A stretch of DNA of 46,267 nt, taken from an uncultured Gemmiger sp. (GTDB lineage Bacteria; Bacillota; Clostridia; Oscillospirales; Ruminococcaceae). Shown here in pieces: positions 1-7,779 of the stretch (position 1 is the first letter of the stretch; each line of letters starts with the position of its first letter). Made by a program: the position numbers and the translations under genes. Below the pieces are notes generated by a model. The model saw only the letters and a list, made by a program, of their open reading frames with translations, did no database searches and was not told where the DNA came from. The stretch lies in contig CANRLV010000013.1 of assembly GCA_947631565.1 (NCBI GenBank), forward strand, positions 1 through 46,267. Reading direction: 5' to 3'.

Positions 1-49
1 CTTCCGCTTCCTTTAATAATCTTAACGCTTCCTGTTTACTAGGATACAT
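1..49 (-). CDS. 5' end of a protein, possibly an HD-domain hydrolase (partial)
   Basis: Only the first 16 codons lie in the window; the gene continues past base 1. The translation begins MYPSKQEALRLLKEAE. The ATG at 49-47 is preceded by an AGGAGAG ribosome site and, further upstream, by a good promoter (108-136). The opening resembles the N-termini of small HD-domain phosphohydrolases of Clostridia, but 16 residues cannot prove this, so the family name is a weak inference. That a gene starts here is well supported by the promoter, ribosome site and open frame. Confidence 0.5.
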   Translation of the reverse strand, partial: MYPSKQEALRLLKEAE

Positions 50-107
50 CGGTTTTCTCTCCTATAAATCCCGGTTTGACGGGCATATAGTTTTCTCTGC
101 CGGAAAC

Positions 108-136
108 ATTATACAACGCTCCTAAATGAAAAGCAA
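108..136 (-). promoter_or_regulatory. Promoter of the partial gene at the left edge
   Basis: On the minus strand TTGCTT (131-136) and TATAAT (108-113) are 17 bp apart, about 60 bp upstream of the start codon at 49. Confidence 0.7.
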
Positions 137-213
137 TACGGCCAAAAAAGCATGAAACAAGAGAGGTATAGACAGCTTATGCCGCCTATACCCCTCCAAA
201 GTACCATTTAGGC

Positions 214-229
214 GTACAAGAAATTGTAC
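214..229. other. Small hairpin with GAAA loop
   Basis: GTACAA, GAAA, TTGTAC forms a 6-bp stem with a GNRA-type tetraloop. It lies in the 579-bp gene-free stretch 50-628. That stretch also holds an inverted GGTATAG/CTATACC pair near 165-193, the structured repeat (301-450), two strong hairpins (448-502) and the PAP2 promoter. No real coding sequence was found there. Confidence 0.3.
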
Positions 230-300
230 TGCATGATTTTTCCGAGCTGTGCTTGATGCTATTCATAGTGTCGGCCCATATGTGCGCGAAAAACTATCCG

Positions 301-450
301 CATGTGCAGACGGGGGCGATACCTCTAGAGCAAAAAATATCGTTCGAGTCGCCGTCAGGCATGAGAACGATATTTTTTGCGATTGGGTGTGTCCAAGAGA
401 GGGGTGCAGGCGGACTGGCGCAGCCAGCCAGGCCGAACCCCTCTTTTGCA
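301..450. repeat. Dispersed structured repeat, copy 1
   Basis: About 150 bp matching 6511-6661 at most positions. The core has a 16-bp stem (330-345 with 365-380) with a smaller GCC/GGC helix inside its loop, then a second stem (395-405 with 437-447). Compared with copy 2, two adjacent base pairs of the first stem change on both arms so that pairing is kept, and a G-U pair in the second stem is G-C in copy 2. Short overlapping reading frames here are not coding. The orientation of the functional strand is unknown. Confidence 0.85.
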
Positions 451-476
451 GCGTGTCGAGTTCCTCGACACGCTGC
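448..476. repeat. Perfect 13-bp inverted repeat
   Basis: GCAGCGTGTCGAG (448-460) and its exact complement (464-476) are separated by TTC. It abuts the end of structured repeat copy 1 and is followed at once by another hairpin with a T-run. No plus-strand gene ends here, so it may end transcription from the repeat itself. Confidence 0.7.
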
Positions 477-478
477 AT

Positions 479-508
479 CCGCCGCCGGAAGTCCGGCGGC
501 GGCTTTTG
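479..508 (+). terminator. Hairpin with T-run, intrinsic terminator
   Basis: Perfect 10-bp stem (479-488 with 493-502), AAGT loop, then CTTTTG. It lies just upstream of the PAP2 promoter and shields it from upstream transcription. Confidence 0.6.
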
Positions 509-554
509 TGACGGTCTGCTTAGCAGATTTTACAACTTTGTCACCAATTCTTTA

Positions 555-583
555 TTGATTTTGCCGGCAGAACGGCGTATAAT
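555..583 (+). promoter_or_regulatory. Promoter of the PAP2 phosphatase gene
   Basis: TTGATT (555-560) and TATAAT (578-583) with a 17-bp spacer. Because the -10 box overlaps the longer reading frame starting at 584, transcription would start after that ATG, which favours the start codon at 629. Confidence 0.8.
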
Positions 584-628
584 GTGCTTCGGTCACACAA
601 AGTATCGTGTAACAGGAGCGTTTTTGCC

Positions 629-1294
629 ATGTATCGTTGGTGTTCCCGCCATCCTGTACGGTTCATGTTGTGCTATGGGTGGTTCTATCTCTGCTTCTTC
701 TTTCTGCTGGAAAACGGCGTGACGGTGCCGGACCTTGTGCTGCACTGCCGGCTGGACGACAGGATCCCTTTCTGCAAATATGCCATCGTGCCGTATTACC
801 TGTGGTTCGCGTGGATCCTCTTTACCCTTGTCTACTTTCTGCTGCGCGCGCCCAGGGCGGAGTTCTGGCGCCTGTGCCTGCCGCTGTTCGCCGGCATGAC
901 CATCTCGCTGCTGTTCTGCGCCGTGGTGCCCAACGGCATCTACCTGCGCCCGCGCTATGTGCCCGGCAATGACATCTTCGCCGTGCTGGTGCGCGGCCTC
1001 TACCGCACCGACACCGCGACCAACGTCTTCCCCAGCATCCATGTGTTCAACTCGGTCACGCTGGACATGGCCTATCAGCGGAGCAGCTGCTTTGCCGGCC
1101 GGCGCCGGCGCCTGGTACGGTGGGGCGCGCATATCCTGGACGTGTCCATCATCCTGTCGACGCTGCTGCTCAAGCAGCACAGCGTGCTGGACGCCACCGC
1201 CGGGCTGATCCTGGCCGTGGCGCTGGAGGTCATCGCGGTCCATCTGGACCGCGAGCGCGCGCCCGAGCGCGAACGTGTGCCGCGGCTTTTGTAA
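629..1294 (+). CDS. PAP2-family membrane phosphatase
   Basis: 221-residue polytopic membrane protein. The segment PSIHVFNS (histidine motif) and the later KQHSVLDATAG are the second and third motifs of the type 2 phosphatidic acid phosphatase family, whose two histidines perform phosphoryl transfer. The first motif is weak, as in the bacterial subgroup related to inositol phosphorylceramide synthases and diacylglycerol or isoprenyl pyrophosphate phosphatases. At least five hydrophobic segments are visible. I chose ATG 629 because AGGAG stands 12 bases before it and the promoter -10 box ends at 583. The gene is single, bounded by hairpins on both sides. The substrate (lipid phosphate, undecaprenyl pyrophosphate or phospholipid head group) is not determined. 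Confidence 0.85.
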   Translation: MYRWCSRHPVRFMLCYGWFYLCFFFLLENGVTVPDLVLHCRLDDRIPFCKYAIVPYYLWFAWILFTLVYFLLRAPRAEFWRLCLPLFAGMTISLLFCAVVPNGIYLRPRYVPGNDIFAVLVRGLYRTDTATNVFPSIHVFNSVTLDMAYQRSSCFAGRRRRLVRWGAHILDVSIILSTLLLKQHSVLDATAGLILAVALEVIAVHLDRERAPERERVPRLL

Positions 1295-1303
1295 GCGACA
1301 AAA

Positions 1304-1339
1304 AACCTCCGGCCGGTCCTGTGGGACCGGCCGGAGGTT
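1304..1339. terminator. Bidirectional terminator between PAP2 and fdtA-like genes
   Basis: AACCTCCGGCCGGTCC pairs perfectly with 1324-1339 around a four-base loop. A-rich sequence on the left and TTTTG on the right let it end transcription from both convergent genes. Confidence 0.85.
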
Positions 1340-1349
1340 TTGTTTGCCC

Positions 1350-1757
1350 TTATTTCTTTTTGCCGATATAGCGCAGAAACTCGTCATAATCCCGGATATA
1401 GTCCTCCTCGCTGTACCAGGCGTCGGCGGCGACGCAGAGCACCGAATCGGCCTCGCGCCAAAGCATCTCGCGCCATATGTCGGAGCCGAGCACCAGCCCC
1501 TTCGTCGGGTCGTTGAGTGGCACCTCCCGCTTCTCGGTGCCGTCGTCCAGCCGCATCAGGATATCGCCGCGGGGGCACCACAGCATCTGGCGCAGGTTTT
1601 TGTGCGCGTGCCCGCCGCGCAGTATGCCCTTGGGCACGCCGTGGATGTAGTAGATGCGCTTGATGGCAAAGGGCAGGTCCCGCTCCGCTTCAAAAAAGGA
1701 GAGCGTGCCCTCGCCGGGGTCGGTGATGCTGCGGATGTCGATGGTCTGGATCTGCAA
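1350..1757 (-). CDS. FdtA/QdtA-type sugar 3,4-ketoisomerase (cupin)
   Basis: Small single-domain cupin. YYIHGVPKGILRGGHAHK and the following QMLW/GDILMRLDDG match the FdtA/QdtA/WxcM C-terminal family, which moves the keto group of dTDP-4-keto-6-deoxyglucose from C4 to C3 before transamination. The His pair in GGHAHK corresponds to the conserved active-site region. The aminotransferase directly upstream is the expected partner that acts next. A frame start exists at ATG 1775, next to the upstream stop, but AAAGGAAG lies inside it and places a TTG at 1757 in good position; the resulting MQIQTIDIRSI start matches family length (135 residues), so I prefer it. Last gene of the minus-strand operon. 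Confidence 0.85.
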   Translation of the reverse strand: MQIQTIDIRSITDPGEGTLSFFEAERDLPFAIKRIYYIHGVPKGILRGGHAHKNLRQMLWCPRGDILMRLDDGTEKREVPLNDPTKGLVLGSDIWREMLWREADSVLCVAADAWYSEEDYIRDYDEFLRYIGKKK

Positions 1758-1775
1758 AGCGTGACTTCCTTTCAT

Positions 1776-2894
1776 TTACGGGGCAAATGCGTTGACGGCA
1801 TCGATGACCGCCTGCACCTGCGCCCCGGTCATGCCGTAGTACATGGGCAGGCTGAGCTCGGTGGCGCTGATCTGTTCGGCCAGCGGGTAGCTGCCGGGGC
1901 CAAGCCCCCACTCGGCGTAGGCGCCCTGCAGGTGGATGGGCGTGGGATAGTGCTTGTTGGTGCCGATGCCGGCGGCGGCCAGGTGGGCCTCCAGCGCGTC
2001 GCGCTGCTCGCAGCGCACGGCAAAGACGTGCCACACCGGCTCACAGTCGGAGGCGACGGCGGGCAGTTTGACGGCCGGGTTGGTGATGCCGGCCAGATAG
2101 CGGGCGGCGATGTCCCGCCGGGCAGCGTTCATGCGGTCCAGGTGGGGCAGCTTGGCGGCCAGAAAGGCGGCCTGCAGCTCGTCCAGGCGGCTGTTCTGGC
2201 CCTTATAGATGTGGTGGTACTTGGCGTCGGAGCCATAGTCGCCCAGCGCCCGCACCCGCGCGGCCAGCGCGGGGTCGTTGGTGGTCACGCAGCCGGCGTC
2301 GCCCAATGCGCCGAGGTTTTTGCCGGGGTAAAAGCTGAAGCCGGCCGCATCGCCAAGGCTCCCGGCGCGGCGGCCCCTGTAGCGGGCGCCGTGGGCCTGG
2401 GCCGCATCCTCGATGACCTTGAGGCCATGGCGGCGGGCGACGGCCAGGATGGGGTCCATGTCGGCGCACTGGCCGTAGAGGTGCACGGCAATGACGGCCT
2501 TGGTGCGCGGCGTGACGGCGGCCTCGATGCGGGCGGGGTCGATGTTGAAGGTGTCGGGCTGCGGCTCCACCAGCACCGGCGCGGCCCCCGCGTACGAGAC
2601 GGCCAGCACGGTGGCGATGAAGGTGTTGGAGGGCACGAGCACCTCGTCGCCGGGGCCGATGCCCATCGCCTTGAGGATGAGCACGAGCGCGTCCAGCCCG
2701 TTGCCGCAGCCGACGCAGTGCCGCACGCCGCAGAAGGCGGCAAAGGCGGCCTCAAAGGCGGCGTCCTCCTGCCCGGAGATGTACCAGCTGTTCGCGTACA
2801 CGCGCGCGAAGGCGGCGCGCAGGTCGGCGTCCAGCTCCTGCTCCAGCGGCCGGAAGCTGGCGAAGGGTATCGGCTGTTTGTCTGCCTGGGGCAT
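1776..2894 (-). CDS. DegT/DnrJ/EryC1 family PLP sugar aminotransferase (FdtB-like)
   Basis: 372-residue aminotransferase. [13 protein letters not shown] near the N-terminus, [11 protein letters not shown] (PLP-binding Asp), and [16 protein letters not shown] with the Schiff-base Lys are the DegT/StrS family hallmarks. With an FdtA-type ketoisomerase immediately downstream, the likely reaction is transamination of a dTDP-3-keto-6-deoxyhexose, giving a 3-amino-3,6-dideoxysugar for a surface glycan. The frame can begin at a GTG at 2918 overlapping the upstream stop as GTGA, but ATG 2894 has AAGGA seven bases ahead and fits the family start. No glycosyltransferase or dTDP-glucose synthesis genes are nearby, so the donor must come from elsewhere in the genome. 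Confidence 0.88.
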   Translation of the reverse strand: MPQADKQPIPFASFRPLEQELDADLRAAFARVYANSWYISGQEDAAFEAAFAAFCGVRHCVGCGNGLDALVLILKAMGIGPGDEVLVPSNTFIATVLAVSYAGAAPVLVEPQPDTFNIDPARIEAAVTPRTKAVIAVHLYGQCADMDPILAVARRHGLKVIEDAAQAHGARYRGRRAGSLGDAAGFSFYPGKNLGALGDAGCVTTNDPALAARVRALGDYGSDAKYHHIYKGQNSRLDELQAAFLAAKLPHLDRMNAARRDIAARYLAGITNPAVKLPAVASDCEPVWHVFAVRCEQRDALEAHLAAAGIGTNKHYPTPIHLQGAYAEWGLGPGSYPLAEQISATELSLPMYYGMTGAQVQAVIDAVNAFAP

Positions 2895-2914
2895 AGCTTT
2901 GTCCTTTCCGCTGC

Positions 2915-4129
2915 TCACAGCTCCAGCCGGGGGGCGGGCGGGGCGGCGGGCGGCGCCGGGGCGTTCAGCGGGCCGCTGCCGGCCAGGCCGTCGGCACGGA
3001 GCATGTTCTCCATGACCTCGATGTCGGCCGAGACGTCCATCGCATCGCTTTGGAACAGCTGGTCGAGCTGGTTCTCGAACGCCACCACCAGCGTGTCCAT
3101 CGCCTGCTCGATACGCTGCTTGGACAGGCGGATGTTGTCGCCCTCGACGCCCTGGGCGTCCAGCTCGGCATAGGTCTTGAGCAATTTCAGCGCCGTGGGC
3201 AGGTAGTAGTCCATGAATTTGCGCATCTGGGGCAGCTTGTCGGGGTTGGCCTGCGCCTGGCGGAAGATGCGCGCGCTGACGGTCTCCAGCCGGCCGATCT
3301 TTTCACTCATCTCATCGTCGGGGATGGCGTCGTTGACGCTGCGCAGCTCATTCAAGATCTGCTGGTAGCGGTCCGTCTTCTCGGGCTTGGGCGCCGGCGC
3401 CGGTTTGGCCTTGGGCCTGGTCTGGGGCTGCGGGGCGGGGCCGCGCACGACCAGGCACTTGGTGCGCATATCGAGATACGCATCGTCGCCGAACATCCCC
3501 TTGTCGATGCACTTTTCCAGGTGCTTGCAGCACTTTTCAAAGCGGCAGGGGATGGCATCGGCGATGTCCTGGATGTACATATGGTCGGCGCTGCCGACGA
3601 TGTTCTCGATCTTTTTGCGCATACGCGCGCCGGTGCGCGTCGTGATGCCGGCGCACAGCGAGGCGATGCCGCCGCCGAGGATGGCGAGGCCCCCGAACAG
3701 GTCCTCGATCCACATGGTCCACCACGAATTGCCGGCCAGCAGGTCGCCGGCAATGTAGCTGACAGGCTCGCCGACGGCGGCGATGCCGACCAGCAGCAGC
3801 ACGACGCCGACGACGGTCAGCACGGTGGACAGGCGGTTGCTGGTGTCGGCCTTGCTGTCCACCTTGGCGGTGGCGGCCTTGAGCTTCTGGTCGGCGCGGG
3901 CGCGCACGGTCCGGTTTTGGGCGTAAAGCGGCGTGCCGGCGGCGGCGGTGCTGTTGGGCAGCGGCCCGGTGTTGGCCGAGCTGCGCAGCACGCTGTTGGC
4001 GATGATGAAGAAAAAGCCCAGCGGCCACCAGGTCACAAAGCCGGCGATGATGGCCCAGATGGGGAACTGGAAGGGCGCGTCGCCCTTGTGGTACTGTTCG
4101 TAGTCATTGCCGGGGGTGTACTGCGGCAT
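2915..4129 (-). CDS. XpaC-like membrane protein (5-bromo-4-chloroindolyl phosphate hydrolysis family)
   Basis: 404 residues. The N-terminal half has three or four hydrophobic segments (roughly 21-47, 100-121, 142-164). A Pro/Lys/Ala linker (about 232-250) follows, then a helical domain with [14 protein letters not shown] and [18 protein letters not shown]. The DYYLPT...LLxxY pattern is typical of the XpaC family, often found with tellurite-resistance-like TelA proteins. The family name comes from a chromogenic phenotype in Bacillus and does not establish an enzyme activity. Between the two parts, [11 protein letters not shown] and the Cys-containing stretch after it look like a small helical module. 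It sits 28 bp after the SGNH hydrolase and overlaps the extended aminotransferase frame, so it is in the same operon. Confidence 0.75.
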   Translation of the reverse strand: MPQYTPGNDYEQYHKGDAPFQFPIWAIIAGFVTWWPLGFFFIIANSVLRSSANTGPLPNSTAAAGTPLYAQNRTVRARADQKLKAATAKVDSKADTSNRLSTVLTVVGVVLLLVGIAAVGEPVSYIAGDLLAGNSWWTMWIEDLFGGLAILGGGIASLCAGITTRTGARMRKKIENIVGSADHMYIQDIADAIPCRFEKCCKHLEKCIDKGMFGDDAYLDMRTKCLVVRGPAPQPQTRPKAKPAPAPKPEKTDRYQQILNELRSVNDAIPDDEMSEKIGRLETVSARIFRQAQANPDKLPQMRKFMDYYLPTALKLLKTYAELDAQGVEGDNIRLSKQRIEQAMDTLVVAFENQLDQLFQSDAMDVSADIEVMENMLRADGLAGSGPLNAPAPPAAPPAPRLEL

Positions 4130-4157
4130 CGCGGGTCCATCCTTTCGGAATAAAATC

Positions 4158-5399
4158 TCACGGCAGGTCGCTGAGCAGGTCCAGCAGATTGGCGCTCAGG
4201 TACCATTCGCTGCCCGGCTGGTAGGGGTTGTGCCGGTCATAGGGGGTGTGGGCGGTCAGGAACGCCACCCACTTGCGGTAGCCGGCCGTGGTCAGGTGGA
4301 TACCGTCCGGCTGGGCGTAGTCGGCCTGCAGGGCGCCGGCGGCATCGCTGAACTCGGCGTTCAAATCAAGGAAATAGCAGCCCTTTTCTTTGCACTGGGC
4401 GGCGATGGCGGCGTTGACCTCCCGCAGGGTCTCGGGCGCCAGTCCGGGCGAATCGGCCAGGGCCTCCGGCCGCACCGGCAGCACCGACTGCACAAAGATC
4501 ATCGTGTTCGGCAGGGCGGCGCGCAGCTCGTCCAGCATACGGCCGTAGTAGGCCAGAAAACCGTCGTTGTTGTCGCCAAAGCGCAGGGCGTTGGTGCCCA
4601 TGAGCACATAGAGCTTTTTGGGCTGGGCAGCGGCGAGCACATCCAGCGGGATCTCGTCCCCGCGTTCCGGGTGGGTGAGGGCGGCGCGGTTGACGATCTG
4701 GTTGGGGCTGGCGCCGGTGTAGGCGCAGATGAGGGCGTCGGCGACCGAGATGTCGTAGTCGATGTAGCCGACGGTGAGCGAATCGCCCAGGAAAGCGGCG
4801 TCGGCAAACCACTGGGTCGTGACGTTGCCGAAGGCCGGCAGCGCGTCCTGTTCCGCGGGCGCGGCGGTGAGGGTAATGCCCTCCCCGTCCTGCCGTTGCG
4901 GGCCGACGGTGCCCCAGTTGACGGCCGGCGACAGGATCTCGGCCTGCTGGCCGCCGTAGGGCAGCGGCGCCACCAGCTGCCGGTCGACCGTGCCGGGGTC
5001 GGCCCCGGTGTCGGCGGCCGCGTCGCCGGCGGGGCGGGTGAGCTCGGCCGGCAGCAGCAGCGTGATGATGCCGGACAGCAGCAGAATGCCGCCCACCACC
5101 CCAAAAAAGCGCAGGCGCTTCTGGCGGCGGCGCTTCTCGCGCAGCTGGTGCGCGACGGAACGGGCGCGGCGCTGGCCGGTGGGCGCCGGCTGCGGCGGCA
5201 CCTGGTACCAGCCGCCGCCCTGCGCGGTGGCGCGCTGGGAGGGGATGCGCGGGTCGGCGCCGGCCGGCGGTGCGGCGCTGCGCGGCGCTGTGTGCCGGGC
5301 CGAGCCGTGGCCTTGTGTGCGGCCCGGGGCGCCGTTGGGGGCGCGGCCCGCCGCGCTGCGGTATACCTGCCGCGGCGGCTGCGTGCCGTTGCCTGCCAT
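4158..5399 (-). CDS. Membrane-anchored SGNH/GDSL hydrolase
   Basis: 413 residues. Residues 1-97 are a Pro/Arg/Gly-rich, positively charged cytoplasmic tail ending in REKRRRQKRLR. One membrane segment follows (about 98-117), then an extracellular SGNH domain with FLGDSLTVG (nucleophile Ser near 206), MGTNALR (Asn block) and DGIHLTTAGY (Asp/His of block V). Such enzymes remove acetyl or acyl groups from cell-wall or surface polysaccharides, which fits the amino-sugar genes downstream. ATG 5399 is chosen over ATG 5423 because a run of G with AAGGGG precedes it directly. It is the first gene of the operon and has its own promoter. The exact substrate is unknown. Confidence 0.85.
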   Translation of the reverse strand: MAGNGTQPPRQVYRSAAGRAPNGAPGRTQGHGSARHTAPRSAAPPAGADPRIPSQRATAQGGGWYQVPPQPAPTGQRRARSVAHQLREKRRRQKRLRFFGVVGGILLLSGIITLLLPAELTRPAGDAAADTGADPGTVDRQLVAPLPYGGQQAEILSPAVNWGTVGPQRQDGEGITLTAAPAEQDALPAFGNVTTQWFADAAFLGDSLTVGYIDYDISVADALICAYTGASPNQIVNRAALTHPERGDEIPLDVLAAAQPKKLYVLMGTNALRFGDNNDGFLAYYGRMLDELRAALPNTMIFVQSVLPVRPEALADSPGLAPETLREVNAAIAAQCKEKGCYFLDLNAEFSDAAGALQADYAQPDGIHLTTAGYRKWVAFLTAHTPYDRHNPYQPGSEWYLSANLLDLLSDLP

Positions 5400-5437
5400 G
5401 GCCGGTCCCCCCCTTCCCCGCATTTTGCATATGGTCC

Positions 5438-5466
5438 ATTATAGCACACCCAGGCCGCAAAAAACA
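5438..5466 (-). promoter_or_regulatory. Promoter of the SGNH hydrolase operon
   Basis: Minus-strand TATAAT (5438-5443) with an upstream TG giving an extended -10; the -35 box at 5461-5466 (TGTTTT) is weak at 17 bp. A 16-bp perfect palindrome GGCAAAAATTTTTGCC at 5512-5527 lies between this promoter and the marR promoter. Confidence 0.65.
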
Positions 5467-5538
5467 GGGGTTCGGCGGAAAAAAGGCGCCGCCGAGGCCG
5501 GCGCCGCGCCGGGCAAAAATTTTTGCCAACTTTTTTAT

Positions 5539-5592
5539 TTAGGTACCTTGACAAATGGGCCAGGATGGTGTATCCTATAGTTAGGCACCTAA
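5539..5592 (+). promoter_or_regulatory. marR-type promoter flanked by two TTAGG-N2-CC operators
   Basis: TTGACA (5548-5553) and TATCCT (5571-5576) are 17 bp apart. TTAGGTACCTTG (5539-5550) overlaps the -35 box and TTAGGCACCTAA (5581-5592) lies just after the -10 box. Both fit the pattern TTAGG-NN-CCTAA, a dimer site typical of MarR proteins, so autorepression by the downstream gene is likely. Confidence 0.75.
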
Positions 5593-5627
5593 ACAATAGT
5601 GAGCTTATCAGAAAGGATGGGACCACG

Positions 5628-6470
5628 ATGAGCAACGAATACCGAGACGATTTCGACCGCGTCCCTGCGCCGGAGACCTGCCCCGGCTGCCCGCAGCGCT
5701 GTGCACCGGACGCCCCCGGCTGCGAGGACGGGCGCGCCTATGCCGCCCCGCCCCCGCTGCCCCCGGAAGAGCCGGATGACCGTCCCGCCCCGCCGCCCGA
5801 CGGCCCCGGTCCGCAGGATGCCCCGCCGCCGCACGAGCGCCCGGACGGGCCCCGCGGCCCGGAACCGCACGAGCCCCCGCCTCCCCCGCCGCCGCATGGG
5901 CCGCACCGTGGGCCCGGCCATGAGCTGCCGCCGCCCCCGCACGGCCCGCATGAGCCGCCCTTCGGCCCCCATCACGGGCCCGGGCATATGCCGCCGCCGC
6001 ACGGTCCCCATGGCCCCCATGGCCCCCACGGCCCCGGTCCTGAGCCGCCGCACCGGCCGCATCCGCCCCGCCCGCCGGAGTTTTTGGAGGACCCGGAATC
6101 ACTCAGCGGCCTTATGCACCGGTGCGAGCACGCGCTGCACCGCCGCGCCGACCGGGACCGCGGCCAGCGCAGCGTGCTGGCGCTGCTGGCCGCCTGGGGC
6201 GAGACCGACCAGCGCGTTCTACAGCAGACGCTGGCCATCCAGCCCGGCTCGGTGAGCGAGCTGCTGGCCAAGCTGGAGGCCAAGGGCTACATCACCAAGA
6301 CCCGCAGCGAGCAGGACCGCCGCATGGCGACCATCGCCCTGACCGAGGCCGGCAAGGCCGCCGCCCGCGCCCTGCCGGACAAAAAGCAGGACCTGTACGC
6401 CGCCCTGACTGAGGAGGAGCAGGCCACGCTGAAAGCGCTGCTGCAAAAGCTGCTGGAAAGCTGGCAGTGA
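5628..6470 (+). CDS. MarR-family regulator with His/Pro/Gly-rich N-terminal extension
   Basis: 280 residues, about twice the normal MarR length. The C-terminal half (from about 150) is a winged-helix domain: QRSVLALLAAWGETDQRVLQ, then SVSELLAKLEAKGYITKTRS (recognition helix) and EQDRRMATIALTEAGKAAA (wing). The N-terminus has four Cys (18, 21, 25, 32) in CPGCPQRC and GCEDG. It is followed by about 85 residues made almost only of Pro, His and Gly, with repeated HGPH units. The Cys/His wealth suggests metal binding or a metal-sensing tail, which is inference. GAAAGGAT stands before ATG 5628. Two operators surround its promoter. No transporter follows it, unusual for autoregulated MarR genes, so targets are probably elsewhere. 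Confidence 0.88.
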   Translation: MSNEYRDDFDRVPAPETCPGCPQRCAPDAPGCEDGRAYAAPPPLPPEEPDDRPAPPPDGPGPQDAPPPHERPDGPRGPEPHEPPPPPPPHGPHRGPGHELPPPPHGPHEPPFGPHHGPGHMPPPHGPHGPHGPHGPGPEPPHRPHPPRPPEFLEDPESLSGLMHRCEHALHRRADRDRGQRSVLALLAAWGETDQRVLQQTLAIQPGSVSELLAKLEAKGYITKTRSEQDRRMATIALTEAGKAAARALPDKKQDLYAALTEEEQATLKALLQKLLESWQ

Positions 6471-6498
6471 CACAGCAAAGCACCGTTTTAAACCCATC

Positions 6499-6527
6499 GG
6501 CCCCGGCGGACATGTGCCGCCGGGGCC
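6499..6527 (+). terminator. Hairpin downstream of the MarR gene
   Basis: GGCCCCGGCGG (6499-6509) pairs perfectly with 6517-6527. There is no T-run directly after it; its right arm is also the start of structured repeat copy 2. Confidence 0.5.
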
Positions 6528-6661
6528 GATACCTCTAGAGCGAAAAATGCCGTTCAAGTCGCCCTTTGGGCATGCGAACGGCATTTTTTGCGACGGGGTG
6601 TGTCCAAGAGAGGGGCGCAGGCGGACCGGCGCAGCCAGTAACGCCGAACCCCTCTCTTGCA
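6511..6661. repeat. Dispersed structured repeat, copy 2
   Basis: Second copy of the element at 301-450. It lies exactly between the convergent ends of the MarR gene (6470) and cysK (6671). Stem 1 is 6540-6555 with 6576-6591, stem 2 is 6606-6615 with 6649-6658. Relative to copy 1 the changes in stem 1 (A-T to G-C and T-A to C-G) occur on both arms. The loop helix GCC/GGC becomes GCCC/GGGC. Confidence 0.85.
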
Positions 6662-6670
6662 GTGATTTCA

Positions 6671-7606
<936 letters not shown>

Positions 7607-7639
7607 GTTCTTTCCCTCCTGCCCTCTTGGGCGGTTTAT

Positions 7640-7660
7640 AACCTACTTACCTTGTAGGTT
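7640..7660 (-). promoter_or_regulatory. Inverted repeat in the cysK leader, probable Rrf2 operator
   Basis: AACCTAC and GTAGGTT, perfect 7-bp arms with a 7-base spacer, just downstream of the cysK -10 box. Position and symmetry fit a repressor site for the divergently encoded Rrf2 protein. Confidence 0.65.
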
Positions 7661-7667
7661 TACAGGA

Positions 7668-7696
7668 ATTATAGTCCCCCTGTCCCGCCCTGTCAA
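7668..7696 (-). promoter_or_regulatory. cysK promoter
   Basis: Minus-strand consensus TTGACA (7691-7696) and TATAAT (7668-7673), spacer 17 bp. Confidence 0.85.
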
Positions 7697-7716
7697 GGGG
7701 TTTTTGCAAAAAAATC

Positions 7717-7747
7717 GGTTGAAATACCATCAACCTTGCGGTATACT
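7717..7747 (+). promoter_or_regulatory. Rrf2 gene promoter with internal inverted repeat
   Basis: TTGAAA (7719-7724) and TATACT (7742-7747), spacer 17 bp. GGTTGA (7717-7722) and TCAACC (7730-7735) form an inverted repeat with a 7-base spacer that overlaps the -35 box, the same geometry as the cysK site, suggesting autoregulation. Confidence 0.7.
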
Positions 7748-7779
7748 GGGTTTATAGCAGAAAAAGGGGGCGCTGCAAG

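Noticed and set aside
249-722. Short reading frames over structured repeat copy 1
   Set aside because: They cross the hairpins and the promoter of the PAP2 gene; similar peptides arise at copy 2 only because the DNA repeat is conserved.
1275-3173. 632-residue plus-strand reading frame over the sugar genes
   Set aside because: It is antisense to the aminotransferase and FdtA genes, shows low-complexity Ala/Gly/Val/Asp composition and has no family motif; typical of GC-rich DNA.
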